A stretch of DNA of 64,000 nucleotides from Vespa crabro (GCF_910589235.1 NC_060958.1:4212742-4276741), one strand, 5' to 3'. Shown: positions 41,500-55,620, counted from the first letter of the stretch. Notes: a model not told the origin generated them from the sequence alone. Translations and numbers: made by a program.

Positions 41500-44400
41500 C
41501 TAGAGCGACATACTTCTGATCTCATTCTCATTGGTATGATCTTGAGGAGTAGTAGGTGTACCTTCAACCAATCCTTCGTCCTCGCCCTCGTCCTCATTCT
41601 TCTCTGTGCAATATCTACATCGCATCTTAGCGTCATCGCCAACTTGCACTGAGCGAGTTATCACAATCAAGGTTATCAAGCTGATAACGAAAAGTCCCGA
41701 CGGTACGATGATAGCGATAAGCAACTCGGTTTTTGTCTTGTTCAGATCGAAACGTGCCACAACAAAGAACGAGTCGTTCTGCAAAATGCAATGTTAAGTT
41801 ACTTTTACTTTATTTCTTTTTCTTTTTTTTTCTTTCTTTCTTAAAAACGATCGAGAATGAACATAAATGATTTTTTTCTTTTGCAATTACGTGATTGCAA
41901 ACTAACTTTATCTTAGTTTGCTTTGTCCTGCTCGAATATAGATAAAAATTAAAAACTAGCAAGTTCACTTTGCAATTAAAGTAATTGCATTTTGCCATAA
42001 TGTAATGAATGTCATGTCGTACGTATGTAAGTTAATTATATTCTCTCTCTCTCTCTCTCTCTCTGTATTTTTCTCCTTTTATCTTTATCTCTCTTTATTA
42101 CTATTATTTGCGATACAATAACGAATAAAAAATAATCGATATTGATAAAGAAAATGTATATAAACGATAAATTTATGTTTGATTATAATATTAAGATGCA
42201 TACTGTGTATGATTGAAAAATTTCGTGGTTCAATACGCAGGGAAAATGGATCGTTATTTTTAATTCATCCCACAATTGTTCCACATTCATCGTGCAACGC
42301 TTCAAAGCGTATTCGATTGCATTTAAACCACTTCGTATTCTGTTATTACGAGTACATATTAAATCCGAGCAAAAGGCGTTTATCCTTATCGAATCCGATG
42401 TATATATATACACACATACACGTATATACACATGTTTGTGTGTATTGCATCAAGAAGACAGTAAAATAGTATATTAGCACATTAATTGTATTGAAAACCA
42501 ATTTTGCTTAAAAATTTACAAATTATACTTATTTGTCGGTATCAAACATTTTTCATATTTTCTTTTCTTTTTTCGTAAATAAAAAATAAATCGTAATTCT
42601 CTGTGATAATCTTTTTCATTTTTTCTTATAAGAAAATAAATAACGAATCTTTTAAATGTCTAATAAGTAAGACGAAATAAATCTAAGAGCAATGGATTAA
42701 ATATAGTTCGTAGTCACCGTGTTAAAAAATCCTCACGATTACATCGAGAATGGAAAAAAATGATATTGGGTTATTTATTTCTTTTTTTCTTTTTCATGTT
42801 TCACAGAACATTATCGTAAAAATTATTTCATCCTCGAAATAGTAGATATTTTTTTATTGTAAATACTAGTTTCTTTTTCTCTGTGATAGAATCACAAACT
42901 ACGGAAATAAACAAGGATTCGCAAGAGGGATTCGATGTCTCTCCAGGGGAAGATGAAAGAGATAGTAGTACCAAAGGAAAGAGATAGTAGGAAAGATATT
43001 TCTTAAGAGCAAGCAAACTCACCTTTTTGTAATAACAGGGATATCTACTTTGAGCCGTTTGATTGTCGCCATCTCGTCCGTGACTTTTAAGGAAATCACG
43101 ACACTCACCCTTAAGAGTGTTGACGCAACCCTCCAGGTTGATGTACAAACGCGAATTGTTGTAAATTGTAAGCGATCGTTGGGCGGGTATGTAAGCATTT
43201 TCTGAATCGACGGGATACTGAAGACTTTCCTCGTAAATATTGAGAAAACTTGTAAAATTGACATAGTGTTCGGGAATCGTGATTTTATTCAAAGACGTGC
43301 CGTTAACGCAATCTTCCGTTCTAAAACATATTAATCATATGATGAATGTGTATAATATAACTTTTATACATATTATAATTTTTAATTACATTGATTTTAA
43401 ATTATTACATGATTTTAAAAAATAACTAAGAAAAAGGGGTGGAATGATAGAAAGTTAATATGTTGGGTATTTATGGAAACCTGAGTAAAGGATAACTTCG
43501 TGTTTTTTCTTAGAGTTGAATTGAACAAATCGGTATGTCGAAACGACATCCATAAAAATTTTACGCGTCGTCCTACACAGAAAAATGAAGGAAATATTAG
43601 AGAATCGAGTATAGTCCGCAGGGATCAATGGTTGCTATGGAAATACCCTTAATACTTTTTTATCTAGTAAGAAAAGGATCTATGACTCACTACGATGTGC
43701 AATATACTTCCGAATGATAATATCGAATGAAATGCAATTAAAAGAGAACTTATTTGGGAAACAGGAAATACGTTCCTTGTATTAATGATCTCGAGATCAT
43801 CTTATAAAATAGCACTTTCTTGGATTTTTATCATTTATTTACTCCTGCGTAAGACATTATACTATTGACATCGAGGGACTCTGTCTTAATAGCAACGATG
43901 ATTTTTTTAATAAATGTTTCCCCTCTCTTACATTCTATCGTTGTTTCTAAACGATACACGTTGAGTACACGTTCTTGAATTTATTTCATGCTATTCGTTG
44001 CAAATGATGCATCATTTTCGTGGGAAAACAAGTAGCAATCAATAATTCGAATCTCCGGTTGAGCTATCCATCATCGTTGATGATAAATTTAAAGAAATTT
44101 TTCTACGCTACATTGAAACTAAAATTCATTTTCCCCGAGTAATTGATTCGAATATCGCGTAGTATAATCGATGACAAGAACGATAAGTCGTAAATATTAT
44201 GAAACGATAATTTACGATTGAAATTGACATTTTGTTTGGATTTAGAGATATTCGTATTCATACCTAATGATGTTTCCTTTTTTGCTAACCATTAGACAAC
44301 TTGCAACGATGCTACCACTTTCTTCATCCCAAATCTTCACCGGATCTGTTAGTCTCGTACCAGGCAAATTTCCATTAGCTTTATTCAGTGCTAAGCCATG

Positions 44401-45619
44401 AGAACACTTAGCCGTGATGACGTTATCGTCTTGCATGAGAAAGACGTTGATATCGTTCGTGATTATCTTAGGGCAGTATCGATCGCACGAGAAAGGCCTC
44501 TTGATTTTCGTACATCTCGAATTCTGGCAACTGAAGAAGCCATTAAGTTTCATATTATCTTTCTCACTGTCGACCATGATACCGTCCGCCTTATGATGAC
44601 AAAGCATCAATTCGCTCATATTCGAGCAATGTCCTAAACTGCAATTGAACACACCCGAGAGTGTGCTACATTCACTGCCATTATTGCAATTGTATTTCTT
44701 CAGATTTCCCATGTTCACCTGGAAAACGGGCAAATAAAGAAGATAGATTAGATTCGTTTCAATCGATTCGTTGAGATCGTTCGACCATAAAAAAAGAGAA
44801 AGAGAAAGAGAGAGAGAAAGAGACAGAGAGAAAGAGGGAGAGAGAGAGAGGGAAATAGAGAGAGAAAGAAATAGAGGACAAATGCGAGAACAGATAAAGC
44901 TAATAAAAACTAATTATCGATTTTTAGTAAAAAGATCTAATCCCATTTTTCTAAATGGAATATATATGAACTACTTGTCATGTTTATAGTGCGTATCATG
45001 TATTTGCGAATAGTATTTTTTCTTAAATGTTCGTGTGAAAGTGCACACCCTCCGTTGTCCAATTTCTATGTATATACATATATACATAGATAAACAGACA
45101 AGCGAAAGAAAAAGAATGGCCGAAAATTCTGGTTATTTTTGAATACCTTGTATGTTATCCACCGAAATCTTTATTAACCCATCTCTCGAAAATAAATGGT
45201 TTTATTACGATCATTGAGAATGATAATGCCATGAATTGATTAATTGAAAAAATGGAGATCGGTGAATTAAAAAGAAAAATAATAAAATAAAATATCGATA
45301 AAAATAATTTTGTTTAATCTTAAAGCATTTCAATTAACTTCAAAATACGCTTTTGTATTCTTTACGAAAATCAATCTCGAACATTGATCTGTTTTTTTTT
45401 CTTTTTCTTCTTCTTCCTTTTCTTTTTTTTCTTTTCTTTTTCTTTCATGCTCATTCGTTCTATCAACGAATTCTTTGTTAAAAAAACATTTATTCTTGCT
45501 CTTTCTACAGAAAGATACTAATCATCGATTTTTAGTAAAAAAAGAGAAAGATGAATTATATATCTATATGCAACAACGATCGACGAGGAAGAGGATATCA
45601 AGTAAATTATTATTCTTTT

Positions 45620-45652
<33 letters not shown>

Positions 45653-47416
45653 CACGAACTATAATATTCCTTTGATTAGCCTCTGACACAAAGGTTTTCA
45701 AAGTGAATTCATCACTCCGATGTACCTGCCTATTATAAAATTTGACTATATAGGATTAGTATAATATTACTTGTTTTCTTTGTTAGCTACGCGTATCTTT
45801 CCACGTTCTCATGGTCGTATTTTTTATAATTTTATTTAAAAAAGAAAGGAAAAGAAAATACTGGATACTTAATTACGAAAATAGAAAAATTTTGTTCTCT
45901 CTTTCTCTCTCTCTCTTTTGTTTGTTCATTTAAATATATGGATAGAAATCGAAATAATATGGAAAATATACAATAAATTATCATTGATTCAAAAAAAGGA
46001 AGTATCGGATTTAGTTACATTTTCATGATATATTAGATAATGTAAATGATTTTTCGTAGATGATAAAGGATTATTGTATCTGTTTATATATGTATATGTG
46101 TGTGCCAATTCAAATGAAACGTAAAGCGTTCTCGTGATTTTCTTTCCCGGATTAAAAGTTTCTTCACGTAAAACGTATTTAATCGATAACCATTTGCACT
46201 TAGTATATCGGATTACAGAAAATTCCTTCGAACAGGAACTCTTCCACGATCGTACCTTTTAATCCGTGATGACATATATATTTTTGCCAAAAACATCGAA
46301 AACCGAAAAAAAACGATAAAAAAAGAACTCTTCTTTATCTTATAAAAGTTTTATCTATTATGGTTTCGATTACTTTTCGTTGGTAGTATTTGAGCTGCCA
46401 TCGTTATTTTGCTACTCGTAAAGTGATAGGATCATCCATTTTATGCGAGGGCTCGTGCTACTTCTTGAAATACGAAAAATAAAATGTTTCCAGGATATTT
46501 ATCCGAGTATTTTTCTCTTTTTTTCTTTTTTTTTTTTAATTCTATTAACACGAAAATTTATTGATAAAGAATAAACGTAAATTATTAAGGAAAGAAAAAG
46601 AAAACATTTGGCTCTTTTTCTTCTTTTCTTTTTTTTTCTTTCCTTGTTTTCGTTTCATTCGCTTACTTGAGGACAAGAGATGCTATTGAACTTGGTGCAA
46701 TTTTCAAAGATGACGTCCGTGCCATTCTGTCTGACCGTTGCGTGAATTTGGGGACAAAAGCCGGTAGTTTTCGTCAAACACCATTCACCGCAACTCGCCC
46801 ATATACAGTTATTTACTAGAGTGGCATTAACTGTTTGGCACATTACCGGATCGGGATCTATTCCTGCATGAAAAGCTCTGCAAATAATTTAGCGAGTCTC
46901 ATTAGAATTCTTTCTATCTTCTTGTCCGTCTATTTGTCTGTTTGCCATTAAATTCTTTTCGTTGACCATTATATTAAATAGTTTAAAGAATAAAAAGAAT
47001 AATTCTTTAATTAATGATAAATTTAAAAGCTTCCTTTTTCTCTCGAAATTTGATTATTCGCGTTTTAAAAGTTATCTTTTAATTAAGAATTTTAAACGAT
47101 GTTTCTTATTTTTTCTTTTTTTTCTTTTTTATATCTTACATCGTTTATCCTATATGCTTATTAGATGATGCGTATTATAATCGAATATAATTTTCAAATA
47201 TTCCTTATTCTAATTGTCATTGTCGATCTAATATATTTACATTATAAAATGAGATTAGATTATAGATGTTTACCTGTGCGACGGCATATAAATCGCAACG
47301 CTGAGGTAAACTAAAGCCACGCAACTGATGACAATGGTGAATTGGCAAAAGCAGATACTGCCGCATATCCTGCGATCCTGTTCCGGTATTAAACGACGCT
47401 TGTGTTTCCGTCCCAT
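41500..47416 (-). CDS. TipE-family sodium-channel auxiliary subunit, five-exon gene (TEH3/TEH4 type)
   Basis: Minus-strand exons 47416-47274, 46877-46667, 44718-44264, 43320-43023 and 41778-41500 join in frame with GT/AG borders to 461 residues. The ATG at 47416 has an in-frame TAA nine bases upstream. TM1 is about 23-44 (FTIVISCVALVYLSVAIYMP) and TM2 about 388-410. The loop holds NCIWASCGEWCLTKTTGFC, two cysteine modules (GVFNCSLGHC; GFFSCQNSRC), many N-glycosylation sites and LYINLEGCVNTLKGECRDF...RYPCYY. The cytoplasmic tail starts VGDDAKMRC and is acidic. The family aids surface expression and gating of the neuronal Para sodium channel. It is closely related to the intronless gene at 57464-58804. 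The TEH3 versus TEH4 name cannot be decided here. Confidence 0.9.
41779..44263 (-). other. Introns 3 and 4 of the five-exon TipE-like gene
   Basis: 41779-43022 and 43321-44263 flank the exon at 43023-43320. They are AT-rich, with a short CT run at 42043-42064 and TATA/CACA repeats near 42400. Nothing else coding was seen. Confidence 0.8.
44719..46666 (-). other. Intron 2 of the five-exon TipE-like gene
   Basis: About 1.9 kb. Contains a GA tract (44797-44874), a run of about 26 A near 45625-45652 and AT-rich sequence. No supported exon. Confidence 0.8.
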
Positions 47417-47723
47417 AGTGAGTTAAATACTTTTGTAATTTACACTGACAATCTTAAGATGCCTCTGGATTGTATTTTAAAGAAAAATTAAAATCCGTGA
47501 AACGAATATTTGTTAAAAGTGGATTACGGTAATCCTTCGAAGAATAATCTCTCTCTCTTTCTCTCTTATCGATTCACGATGTTAGAGAAAGAACGAATAT
47601 TAAGAAGAATGAATGCAAGTACGAATGCGAATAAAAACTTTCTCCGACATCGATTGAAAACTATTTTGTTACGACATGAAAATTTTACGAAGAACCGGAA
47701 ACCTTTTAACGTTATATTATCTT

Positions 47724-47763
<40 letters not shown>

Positions 47764-48188
47764 ATTTCTCTCTCTCTCCCTTATATATTTTTTGTATTCC
47801 CTTACTACTTCTTTCATCCACTACATGTTCTAACTTTTATACGTCATGTTCGTAGAATCAACGAACGTTATCCATCTGTCGTGGGTATTTTCGTGGAAAT
47901 TCTGAATAATCGTTAAAAGAAAACTACCCGGCCAATTCTAAGATCCGATAAAAATCAAGGACCCTAACAAAATTTGTGAAACTTTCAACGTTCGCATTAC
48001 TCTTCTTCTATGTTCTTTTTTCCTCTTTTTATTGTCTTTTTTTTCTTTTCGTCTTTCCTATTACTGTATCATAGCGATACTCTTAAGGCAATTACCACGT
48101 GTTAACTTCATTAAACAAGGCGTCGATATAAACAGATGCACTCCACCGGATGACGTACAATTAAGTACTCGTAATCCCATTATCGCAT

Positions 48189-48258
48189 AAGAGAGAGTAA
48201 GAGAGAGAGAGAGAGAGAGAGAGAGAAGGAGAGAGAGAGAGAGAAAGGGAGAGAGAGA
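48189..48258. repeat. (GA)n microsatellite
   Basis: GA tract with AAGGA interruptions. A CT tract (47735-47779) lies 400 bases away. Confidence 0.9.
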
Positions 48259-49987
48259 TAAAGTACTGCAATTTTGCGAGGATGGCCTTTTATCGATCGA
48301 AAGGAAAGTCACAATGTTTGTCCGGTATAAATCGAGAGACACTTTCGAACGATCGAATTCTACGAAGTTCGATATTTTTCTTTCCTTAGAAATGGCAAAA
48401 TGTCGTTTTACCTCGTTTAGATCGTGAGAACGATAATTACGTATACATCTAGATGAATATCGTTCAAGCGAATACTCATAAGTTGGCCTCGTTGCACGTT
48501 CGTATAGTCTTCGAATGTCATAGATAACCTTGGATCGAGCGATCAACCTTTCGCACTATCGCAGACGGCGAGGATACACTAGACCTTCTTCCTCGACTTA
48601 ATATCGCATGTTTGATGACGATTCGCTTTATGCAATAAAAATTCACGAGCTTCGCGAAATTCTTTTTACTATTTGTTCTTTTCTTTCTTTTCTTTTGTTT
48701 TTTATTTCTTTTTTCGTTCGTCGTTACGATTTAAAAAATTTTTGTTTCTTTAAATAGAATCTTATTACCTTAATTTTTAATATTCGTGTTTCGTCAACGA
48801 GACGAAGATCGAAAGTCACATAATAAAATGGAGATTAGTCTTAGTGATAATTTCATTCGTGAATACGTCTCGGAAATCGTCAATTTTACGGAGTCCGCGA
48901 TCTTATCATTTTTCGTGATATACCCTCGTGACTTTTATTAACCGTCGTAATTAACGTCCTAATTAAAAGGTTTCGAATAAACATGAAGAACGATGCCGAA
49001 AATATGATCGAAAGATCGATCTTGAAACGTTTCACTTTTGAAACGTCAACGTAACCGATATCGTTCGTTGATATTATAAGATCGTATGATCTACGAATTA
49101 ACTTCTATAGATGACAGTTGTTTCTTGATTATATATAAAAAAGAAAAAGGGAAAGAAAAAAGAAATTCACAAGTTTGTACGCGAGAAATGAAATCGCCGA
49201 AACGACTTTTTACTTTTTTTACTTTCGATTTTGAAATTTTTCCGGCACTTGATTAATAATTTTCTTTCGAAAGGTCTCAATTTTTGACATTAAATTGTTT
49301 AACAACACGTCGAACGAGATTCCTCGAAGGGATCTTCAAGATTTTCTTTTCATTCCCATCCATCCTTCACAAATTTCGCAATTGTTTTTAAAAAATGATG
49401 ATCCATCGAAGAAAAAGAGATCGCGTCGATCAAGAAGCTCGAACGTACGCGAGGCACCCGTTCAACCTCGACGACTGTTTGAAAACAAGGTCTGCAGGCC
49501 GACGTATACCGTGCAAGCTCTTCACATACTGAGTTTGCGCCGTGGCAACTCTTTATGTGGGTAGCCAGCGACATAAATGTTCCCCCATAATACGGCTTAA
49601 AACTTAAACGTTCGCTTGGGAAAAATTAGAATGCTATACGTAAAATCTTATCCAAGTTGAATGTGTTTCCTTTTTGTATAAAAAATTGACAGATACAATC
49701 GAGCTTTTCAAATATATTTTCAATCTGATTGAGCATTCGATTGGTTTTATTCTTTTCCAAAATTTTTTCTTCTAATTTCTTTTTTCTTTTTTCTTTTTTA
49801 TTTTCTTTTTATTTTTATTTTCGAACTTGATTTTTCAAAAGATACAAAATATAAGAAAGGATATATTTTTTCTTTGCGTATCTTTCGAAACGATGATTAC
49901 GCAAAAATAACAAAATAATTAAACGAATTAATAATTGATAATATAATAACGCTGTTATCTCAATAATCGATAAGACCTGCCGAGATT

Positions 49988-50233
49988 ATGAAAGAATATT
50001 TCTCCGGTTTCACATCATCCGATCTATTAAAATGTATTAAGCTTTCATCATCAGATAAAGGAAATTCAATAGCGTTTAATGAAAACGATCTTTTCAATAT
50101 AAAAATAAATGGATTATTCGAATTACCTAACTCTATGAGGTATAAAGAGAAAAATTTTTCTATGAAATTTATGAACGATGACTCATTTCTATATATTGAA
50201 TTAAGTTCAACAGATAATCCTTGTGCCGAATAG
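49988..50233 (+). CDS. Hypothetical 81-residue ORF of doubtful status
   Basis: ATG to TAG, not low-complexity and with a plausible mix of residues (begins MKEYFSGFTSSDLLKCIKLS). No signal peptide, membrane segment or known motif. The minus strand is also open over the same interval, so AT-rich chance is likely. It matches nothing I recognise. Confidence 0.15.
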   Translation: MKEYFSGFTSSDLLKCIKLSSSDKGNSIAFNENDLFNIKINGLFELPNSMRYKEKNFSMKFMNDDSFLYIELSSTDNPCAE

Positions 50234-52323
50234 TATAAACAAAGTAGCACTATATCCAACAGGTCGTTTTCTATAAAAATACAAGTGTTTAGATGAATGT
50301 GTGTGTGTGTAAAAAATAGAAGAATAACGAGGCACGTGTAAAATACATATATATTATCTTATATAATAGTTTTCTTTTAAAGAAAAACATTTTTCCCTAT
50401 GTATTTTTATTAAACGGAATCATACAATTCTTGTTCTTATTTACAATAGTCCTTTAGTGTCGCAGGGCATATATTTTATTATTTATACAATATGCTATTT
50501 ACAATATATATCCAGATTTAATCATTCGTAGATAACGAAGCTGCGAAAGAATCTCTTTCAGTAGATCGTTGAAAATAGTCGAATAGCGAAAAGGGAAGCG
50601 TTTATTTCAAGAGTATTCGTGGTAATTTTCATTAAAATTATTTACAGAGAGAGAGAGAGAGAGAGGGAGAGAGGGAGAAAGAGAAAGAGAGAGACGATGG
50701 AGGAAATAATCGTAGGAGAGGTAAAGCGACGGAAGGAGTTAGAAAGGATCGATATCGGAGTTAAAAGTTTATAATAAGTGCAAAGGCGCATTATTATTAT
50801 CTATTAAATAAGAAGAAAATATAAGGATAGAAATAGATAGATAGATAGATATCATTGAGTGTATGATAAAGAGGAAAGAGAAAGTAAAAGCTTTACATTA
50901 GTTACATAACTATTTGTAGAAATGAATTTCGCATGCACCGCCGTTCTCCAACTTACTATAGCATTTATGTAAATCTTGCCCTATGGATTCTAAACCTTGC
51001 AGAAATAATTGAATAACTCTATTACCATTGTCTCAAAATAACTTATGCAATATTTTCCTAATATTAAACTCGAGAAAACGTTATGTATCGTTGTTTTTTC
51101 ATCGGATTGATCTTTCTTTTTTTTATCACTCGCCGTTTTTTAATCATAAACAACTACGGCCTAACAAGGTACGTACGTATGGACTTATCGATCTGATGAA
51201 TCGAACAATTGGCACTAAAATACAAACATTCTTACGGCAACACATTGATATGATTTAAGAACGGACCTTTTCAAAAGAATTTTTTAAATCTCGATACTTC
51301 GTCGTTAAAATGCTTTATCTTCGATGATATTTGTTAGGTATATTAAATTAATCGTGGAAAAGGAAAAAAAAAGAAAATTGACGAAGGAGGCTCATAAAAT
51401 AAAACAATTATGTTTTTCTATCGTTTATCAAATCCTTTTCCACGTTTATAATATGCAATGAATAGAAATCGATTAGTAGCAAGCTTCGAGAGGGGAATGA
51501 GTGCCGTAACTCTTTGGTACTAGTCAAAAAGAAAGAGAGAGAGAGAGAGAATCTAATTCTTCTTTCTGTTACGTTGACACCTACCTCAAGTTAGGCATAA
51601 TAAAGAATTCACAACCATTTTAGATGTACGAGGTATGCGAAATCCTTTCCATAAACTTCGAAACGTTCTATGGAATTATTCAAATAAATCGACGAATCAT
51701 GCACAGATCATTGATAAGTTTCCCAAAAATATATAATCTATGCTATATCGTTAATAATGACTATGATTTACGAGATTCTTTTGCTTTTCTTTTTTTTCTT
51801 TCTTCTTCACAATAAAAACGAATAATTCAATTTTTCATTAATCGCGAAAATTATTGCTAGAATAATATAAAAACTCGCGTCAAACTCGTTTCGTAGTTTA
51901 CAGAAATGCAAATCGCTCGACCACCCATCAAAAACGTTTAACTTAACAATTCATATTCGTTTGCTCATACAGACAGAAACACACATACACATGCACCCGT
52001 ACACGTACACACGTGTGCTTAAATGTATTTATTTTCCTATTCACCCCTTAACGACTAGCACTGCGTGAGCATGCGCGCCAGAATATAAAATTTGTAACAA
52101 TACTTATGATCGATCGTTTAACAACTAATTAATAAGATAATATTCACAGATTTCGCTTAACGAGTTAGACTTAGTCTAAAATTTTTTGGTGCGATAAGAA
52201 GTCCTAGAATCGAACGTGTCGTCGTTCGCCTGCTATCCTTCTTTCTTCTTTTTAATTGTTATTTTTGTTTATATCGGAATACGATCGATGATAATCTAAA
52301 TTTCAACAATCATATATTTATAC

Positions 52324-52354
<31 letters not shown>

Positions 52355-53509
52355 GAATCTTTTAAAATTTTCTTTCATCGATAATCTTGTTAAATATTTC
52401 TCCATAACATTTATATCTTTTTCCGTGATTTATTTAATTTCAATAATTTGAACTATCGTCGAACGACCACACGAGACGAATATGATACACATACATACAC
52501 ACACACATACACACACATTTTTTGTGTAATTTATTACATACGACGAATTAAACGAATCGAAACTATTCCTGGGAAATACGATCTCGCATGAAAAAAAGCT
52601 TTCCGAGAGAATCAAGTAAAAGAAAGCTCTGGCACTTGCGGCATCGATTTCCCTGTCCCTTTGTCTTTAGAAACGACTTAACATCGAAAGGGGCAGCTTA
52701 AACGTTACTTAAGATACGATTTGCTCTTTTCTGATTCTTTTACTCCGTATTTCTTATTTTTATTTTTTTGTTGCTTTTTCTATCTTTTTTTCTTTTTTTT
52801 TTTGTATCACAAACTGCTTATTCTAGTAAAAATGTATGCTGCTTAAAAGCGTACCGCTTTGGTAACTTCGCCTCTTTATATCTTTACATTTTTTTTCTTT
52901 TTTCGGAAAGCTTACTCTTTTATACCATTCTTTTCGATATCATCTTATTTATTTATTTATTTATTTTTATTCTTTTTATTACTCTTTATGATAAACATAT
53001 CACGTGTGTATACGTGGGAAGGCGCGGCTTGATCACGACGAACACTTTCGAATCGTGTTTTAGAATACTGGTAGACGATCTAGGCGTTCTTCAAACTCGA
53101 CTCTCGACTTACTTTACCTCGTAAAATTTAATATTCATACTCCGTTAACGTCTCCGTTGTTAGAGATCGGAGTCGAATTATTGCCTTCGTAAAATTGCGA
53201 CACGAAAAGTTCTGTTCGTACTTCTTTCTTCTCTCTTTTATTATGATTCAAATATTGCGAAGAATACGCGGAAATTTAAAGAAGAAAGGGTGCAAAGTAT
53301 TATCGTACTATCCTTTGTCTATGTGCAAATAGGATTGATGGTACGAGGCCTAGAAGGAATAAAATTATCTTTTTTTCTTTTTCTTTGTTTTTCTCTCTGA
53401 AAAACGTTTAAACTTTCATTTAATATCGTTACGTAGTAACTGTTTTATTCGAAGCTTCGTTTAAAATGACAATTAGAAAAAATGAAAGAAAGAAAGAGAT
53501 AGAGGAGAA

Positions 53510-53559
<50 letters not shown>

Positions 53560-53901
53560 GAAGAAAAAGAGAAACAGAAAAAATTCGTATTATCGCTAAA
53601 CTTTCATACATGCTTACTATATTAATCGTAATAAAGCGGAATAGTAGTTGAAAAAGACGCGAAAGTCGAATATATCGAAATTGGCGATGAATGGGAAGCA
53701 ACGACCGAATGCGATGATGTCTCTCTGATCGTTTTTTCTTTTCTTTTTTTTTCTTCAAAATCATTATTTGGATATCGAACGTTTTAATCGACGAGTATCC
53801 GAAATATTTCGCTTAAATTTTCAAACATAAAGTACGTTGGAGTCGCTTCAATAATATGTTTGGCGTCACTCCCGTGCCGGGGGGTGAGCCCGTGGTAGCA
53901 G

Positions 53902-55601
53902 TCAGTACTCCTCTTCGTCCTCTTCGAACTCGTCCTCTCCGAGAATGCTGAAAATGTCAAAACGCAATGCGTCATGTTTATATTTATAATCGTGTACAAA
54001 ATTAATTCGAGCTTACTTCACACATACACACACACATGTATGCATATATACATATACACATATATATATACATGATACTGAGTGACCCACTCTAATTTTC
54101 ATGATTTTTGAAAATAATTTTTTTGTTTTCGTGATATTGTTATATCACGAATTAAAAAAAAATAAAAACAATAAGATACCCTGTAAAAATAGATCGAATC
54201 GAAGCGATTTAATAAATTTTTGTTATATATATGATACTGAGTGACCCACTTTGATTCTCATGATTTGTAAAAATAATTTTTTTTTATATATATTATTTTT
54301 TTTTTTTTAATATGGAATCAGTTATATACCCTGTATAAAATTAATTGAATCGAAGCAATTTAATGAATATCAAACTTTCTTCTAGCCACACTAGGCACTG
54401 CATACATACACGTTACTTACTCTTCCTTTCGGTCGTACTTTTCAATGAGATTTCGACCAGGTCCTCCACAGGTCTTCCTAACGGGTGGACAATACCAATA
54501 GCACAATACACCAAGGGAGACAGCGAATAAGACAATTGGTACGACCAACGCCAGTACGAGATGTTTCAAATTTTCATCCCAAGAATACCTTTCAATGTAA
54601 ATTCGGTAAGAATGATACTTTTCTGTTTTCGATTATTTGTTTATTTTTTCTTTTTTTTTTTGGTCGAAATAATATTAAGCATTAAAAAGAAAACAACAAA
54701 ATTATACTTGTTAGGACATTGTTCATCGATAATTAAGATCGATGAAACTCACCTTGCCACTACCGTTTCTGGATGCGTTCTACTGTAATAACATGGAAAT
54801 ATTTTTCCTATGTTACGATAACCATATTTTTTTGCAAAATCGGAACAATTAACTCTCGGTGGATAGCCGCAACCTTCCGTGTTAACAAAAAATTTCGTAT
54901 CGCCCACGTCCCACGGTACGGAACCAATTGGTTTTTTTATAAATTGGTTGAAAGGTAACCTCGTGTAATTCACTTTGATCTGATGGCATCGTAATGCTGC
55001 ACTCGTGCAACCTTTATAATCAAACAGACAAAGTATAATTATAATTTTACGTCAGAACTACCTTCATTTGGACATTTTTTTTTTAATAATGATTACAATA
55101 CCAGTAAACAGACAAACAATAAATCCAAAAAAAGACATGAAAGAAATCTTTTGGTAATTCTATTGAATTCTATCGAATTATCAAAAGAAGAGAAAAATAT
55201 GAATGATAAAGTTTTACCTTCTCTACAACTCGCCCATGAACAATTCTTCAAGCCTTCCGCATAAACGTGTTCCGTAGTGATGCAGGCGACCGCGTGTGGT
55301 GAAAAATCCGCAAGAATCGTCGAGATCGCTGGCTCGACGACGAACGGTATCAAGAATAGAAAAGCAAAGACCGCGAGAATAGCGGTGGTGCCCAAACAGA
55401 GAGACGTGTAAAATTTAGCCTTCTCGACCAATGTAGCAACCTTTGCCATCGGTATGACACCGCCTATGGCACTCGATTTATTAGATTTGGTGTCCTCTTC
55501 CTGGGCACCCATGATAACTGTTGACTCGTCGGAATCAATGATTGGTATCTCTTCAGGGTCAAAAGGACCCCGCTTATGTCGATTCGGACGAGTTTTACTA
55601 T
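53902..55601 (-). CDS. TipE/TEH1-like sodium-channel auxiliary subunit, 5' end not fixed
   Basis: Minus-strand exons 55601-55218, 55011-54753, 54588-54421 and 53947-53902 join in frame. TM1 reads FYTSLCLGTTAILAVFAFLF then LIPFVVEPAISTI. The loop has NCSWASCREGCT and IKVNYTRL, then GCGYPPRVNCSDF...FPCYYSRTHP, all hallmarks of Drosophila TipE and TEH1. TM2 is LKHLVLALVVPIVLFAVSL. The tail ends DEFEEDEEEY on a 46-base last exon. No ATG opens the frame at its left limit (the codon at 55620 is GTG and a TAA lies upstream). Either a small upstream exon joins at the acceptor before 55601, or translation starts at the ATG at 55512, giving 255 residues. It lacks the two cysteine modules of its neighbours. 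Short length favours TEH1 over TipE, but this is not settled. Confidence 0.85.
54073..54370. repeat. Tandem pair of about 140-150-bp MITE-like units in a TipE-like intron
   Basis: Units at 54073-54222 and 54232-54370 both begin TGATACTGAGTGACCCACT and near their ends read ATACCCTGTA followed by a GAATCGAAGCRATTTAATRAAT block. The first holds a 9-bp-arm hairpin (TCGTGATAT-TGTT-ATATCACGA, 54129-54150). GTGACCCACT and the complement of ATACCCTGTA resemble the ACAGGGTGWCCCA ends of some arthropod DNA transposons; this link is inferred. Confidence 0.6.
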
Positions 55602-55620
55602 CTGCAATCGACGGAGTCAC

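Larger units (their letters stand above)
47417..53901. other. DNA between two TipE-like genes
   Basis: About 6.5 kb separates the five-exon gene's start from the stop of the TipE/TEH1-like gene. It contains CT (47735-47779), GA (48189-48258, 50646-50693, 53511-53552) and CA/TA repeats (52325-52355, 52490-52520). Minus-strand AATAAA at 53444-53449 could serve the gene to the right. A weak 81-codon ORF lies at 49988-50233. No other exon was recognised. Confidence 0.7.

Noticed and set aside
49295..49574. 89-residue plus and 74-residue minus ORFs
   Set aside because: Both strands open, composition irregular, no motif.
55606..55620. Apparent start of the TipE/TEH1-like protein at 55620
   Set aside because: The codon is GTG, not a normal eukaryotic start, and a strong splice acceptor lies just downstream (exon start 55601).
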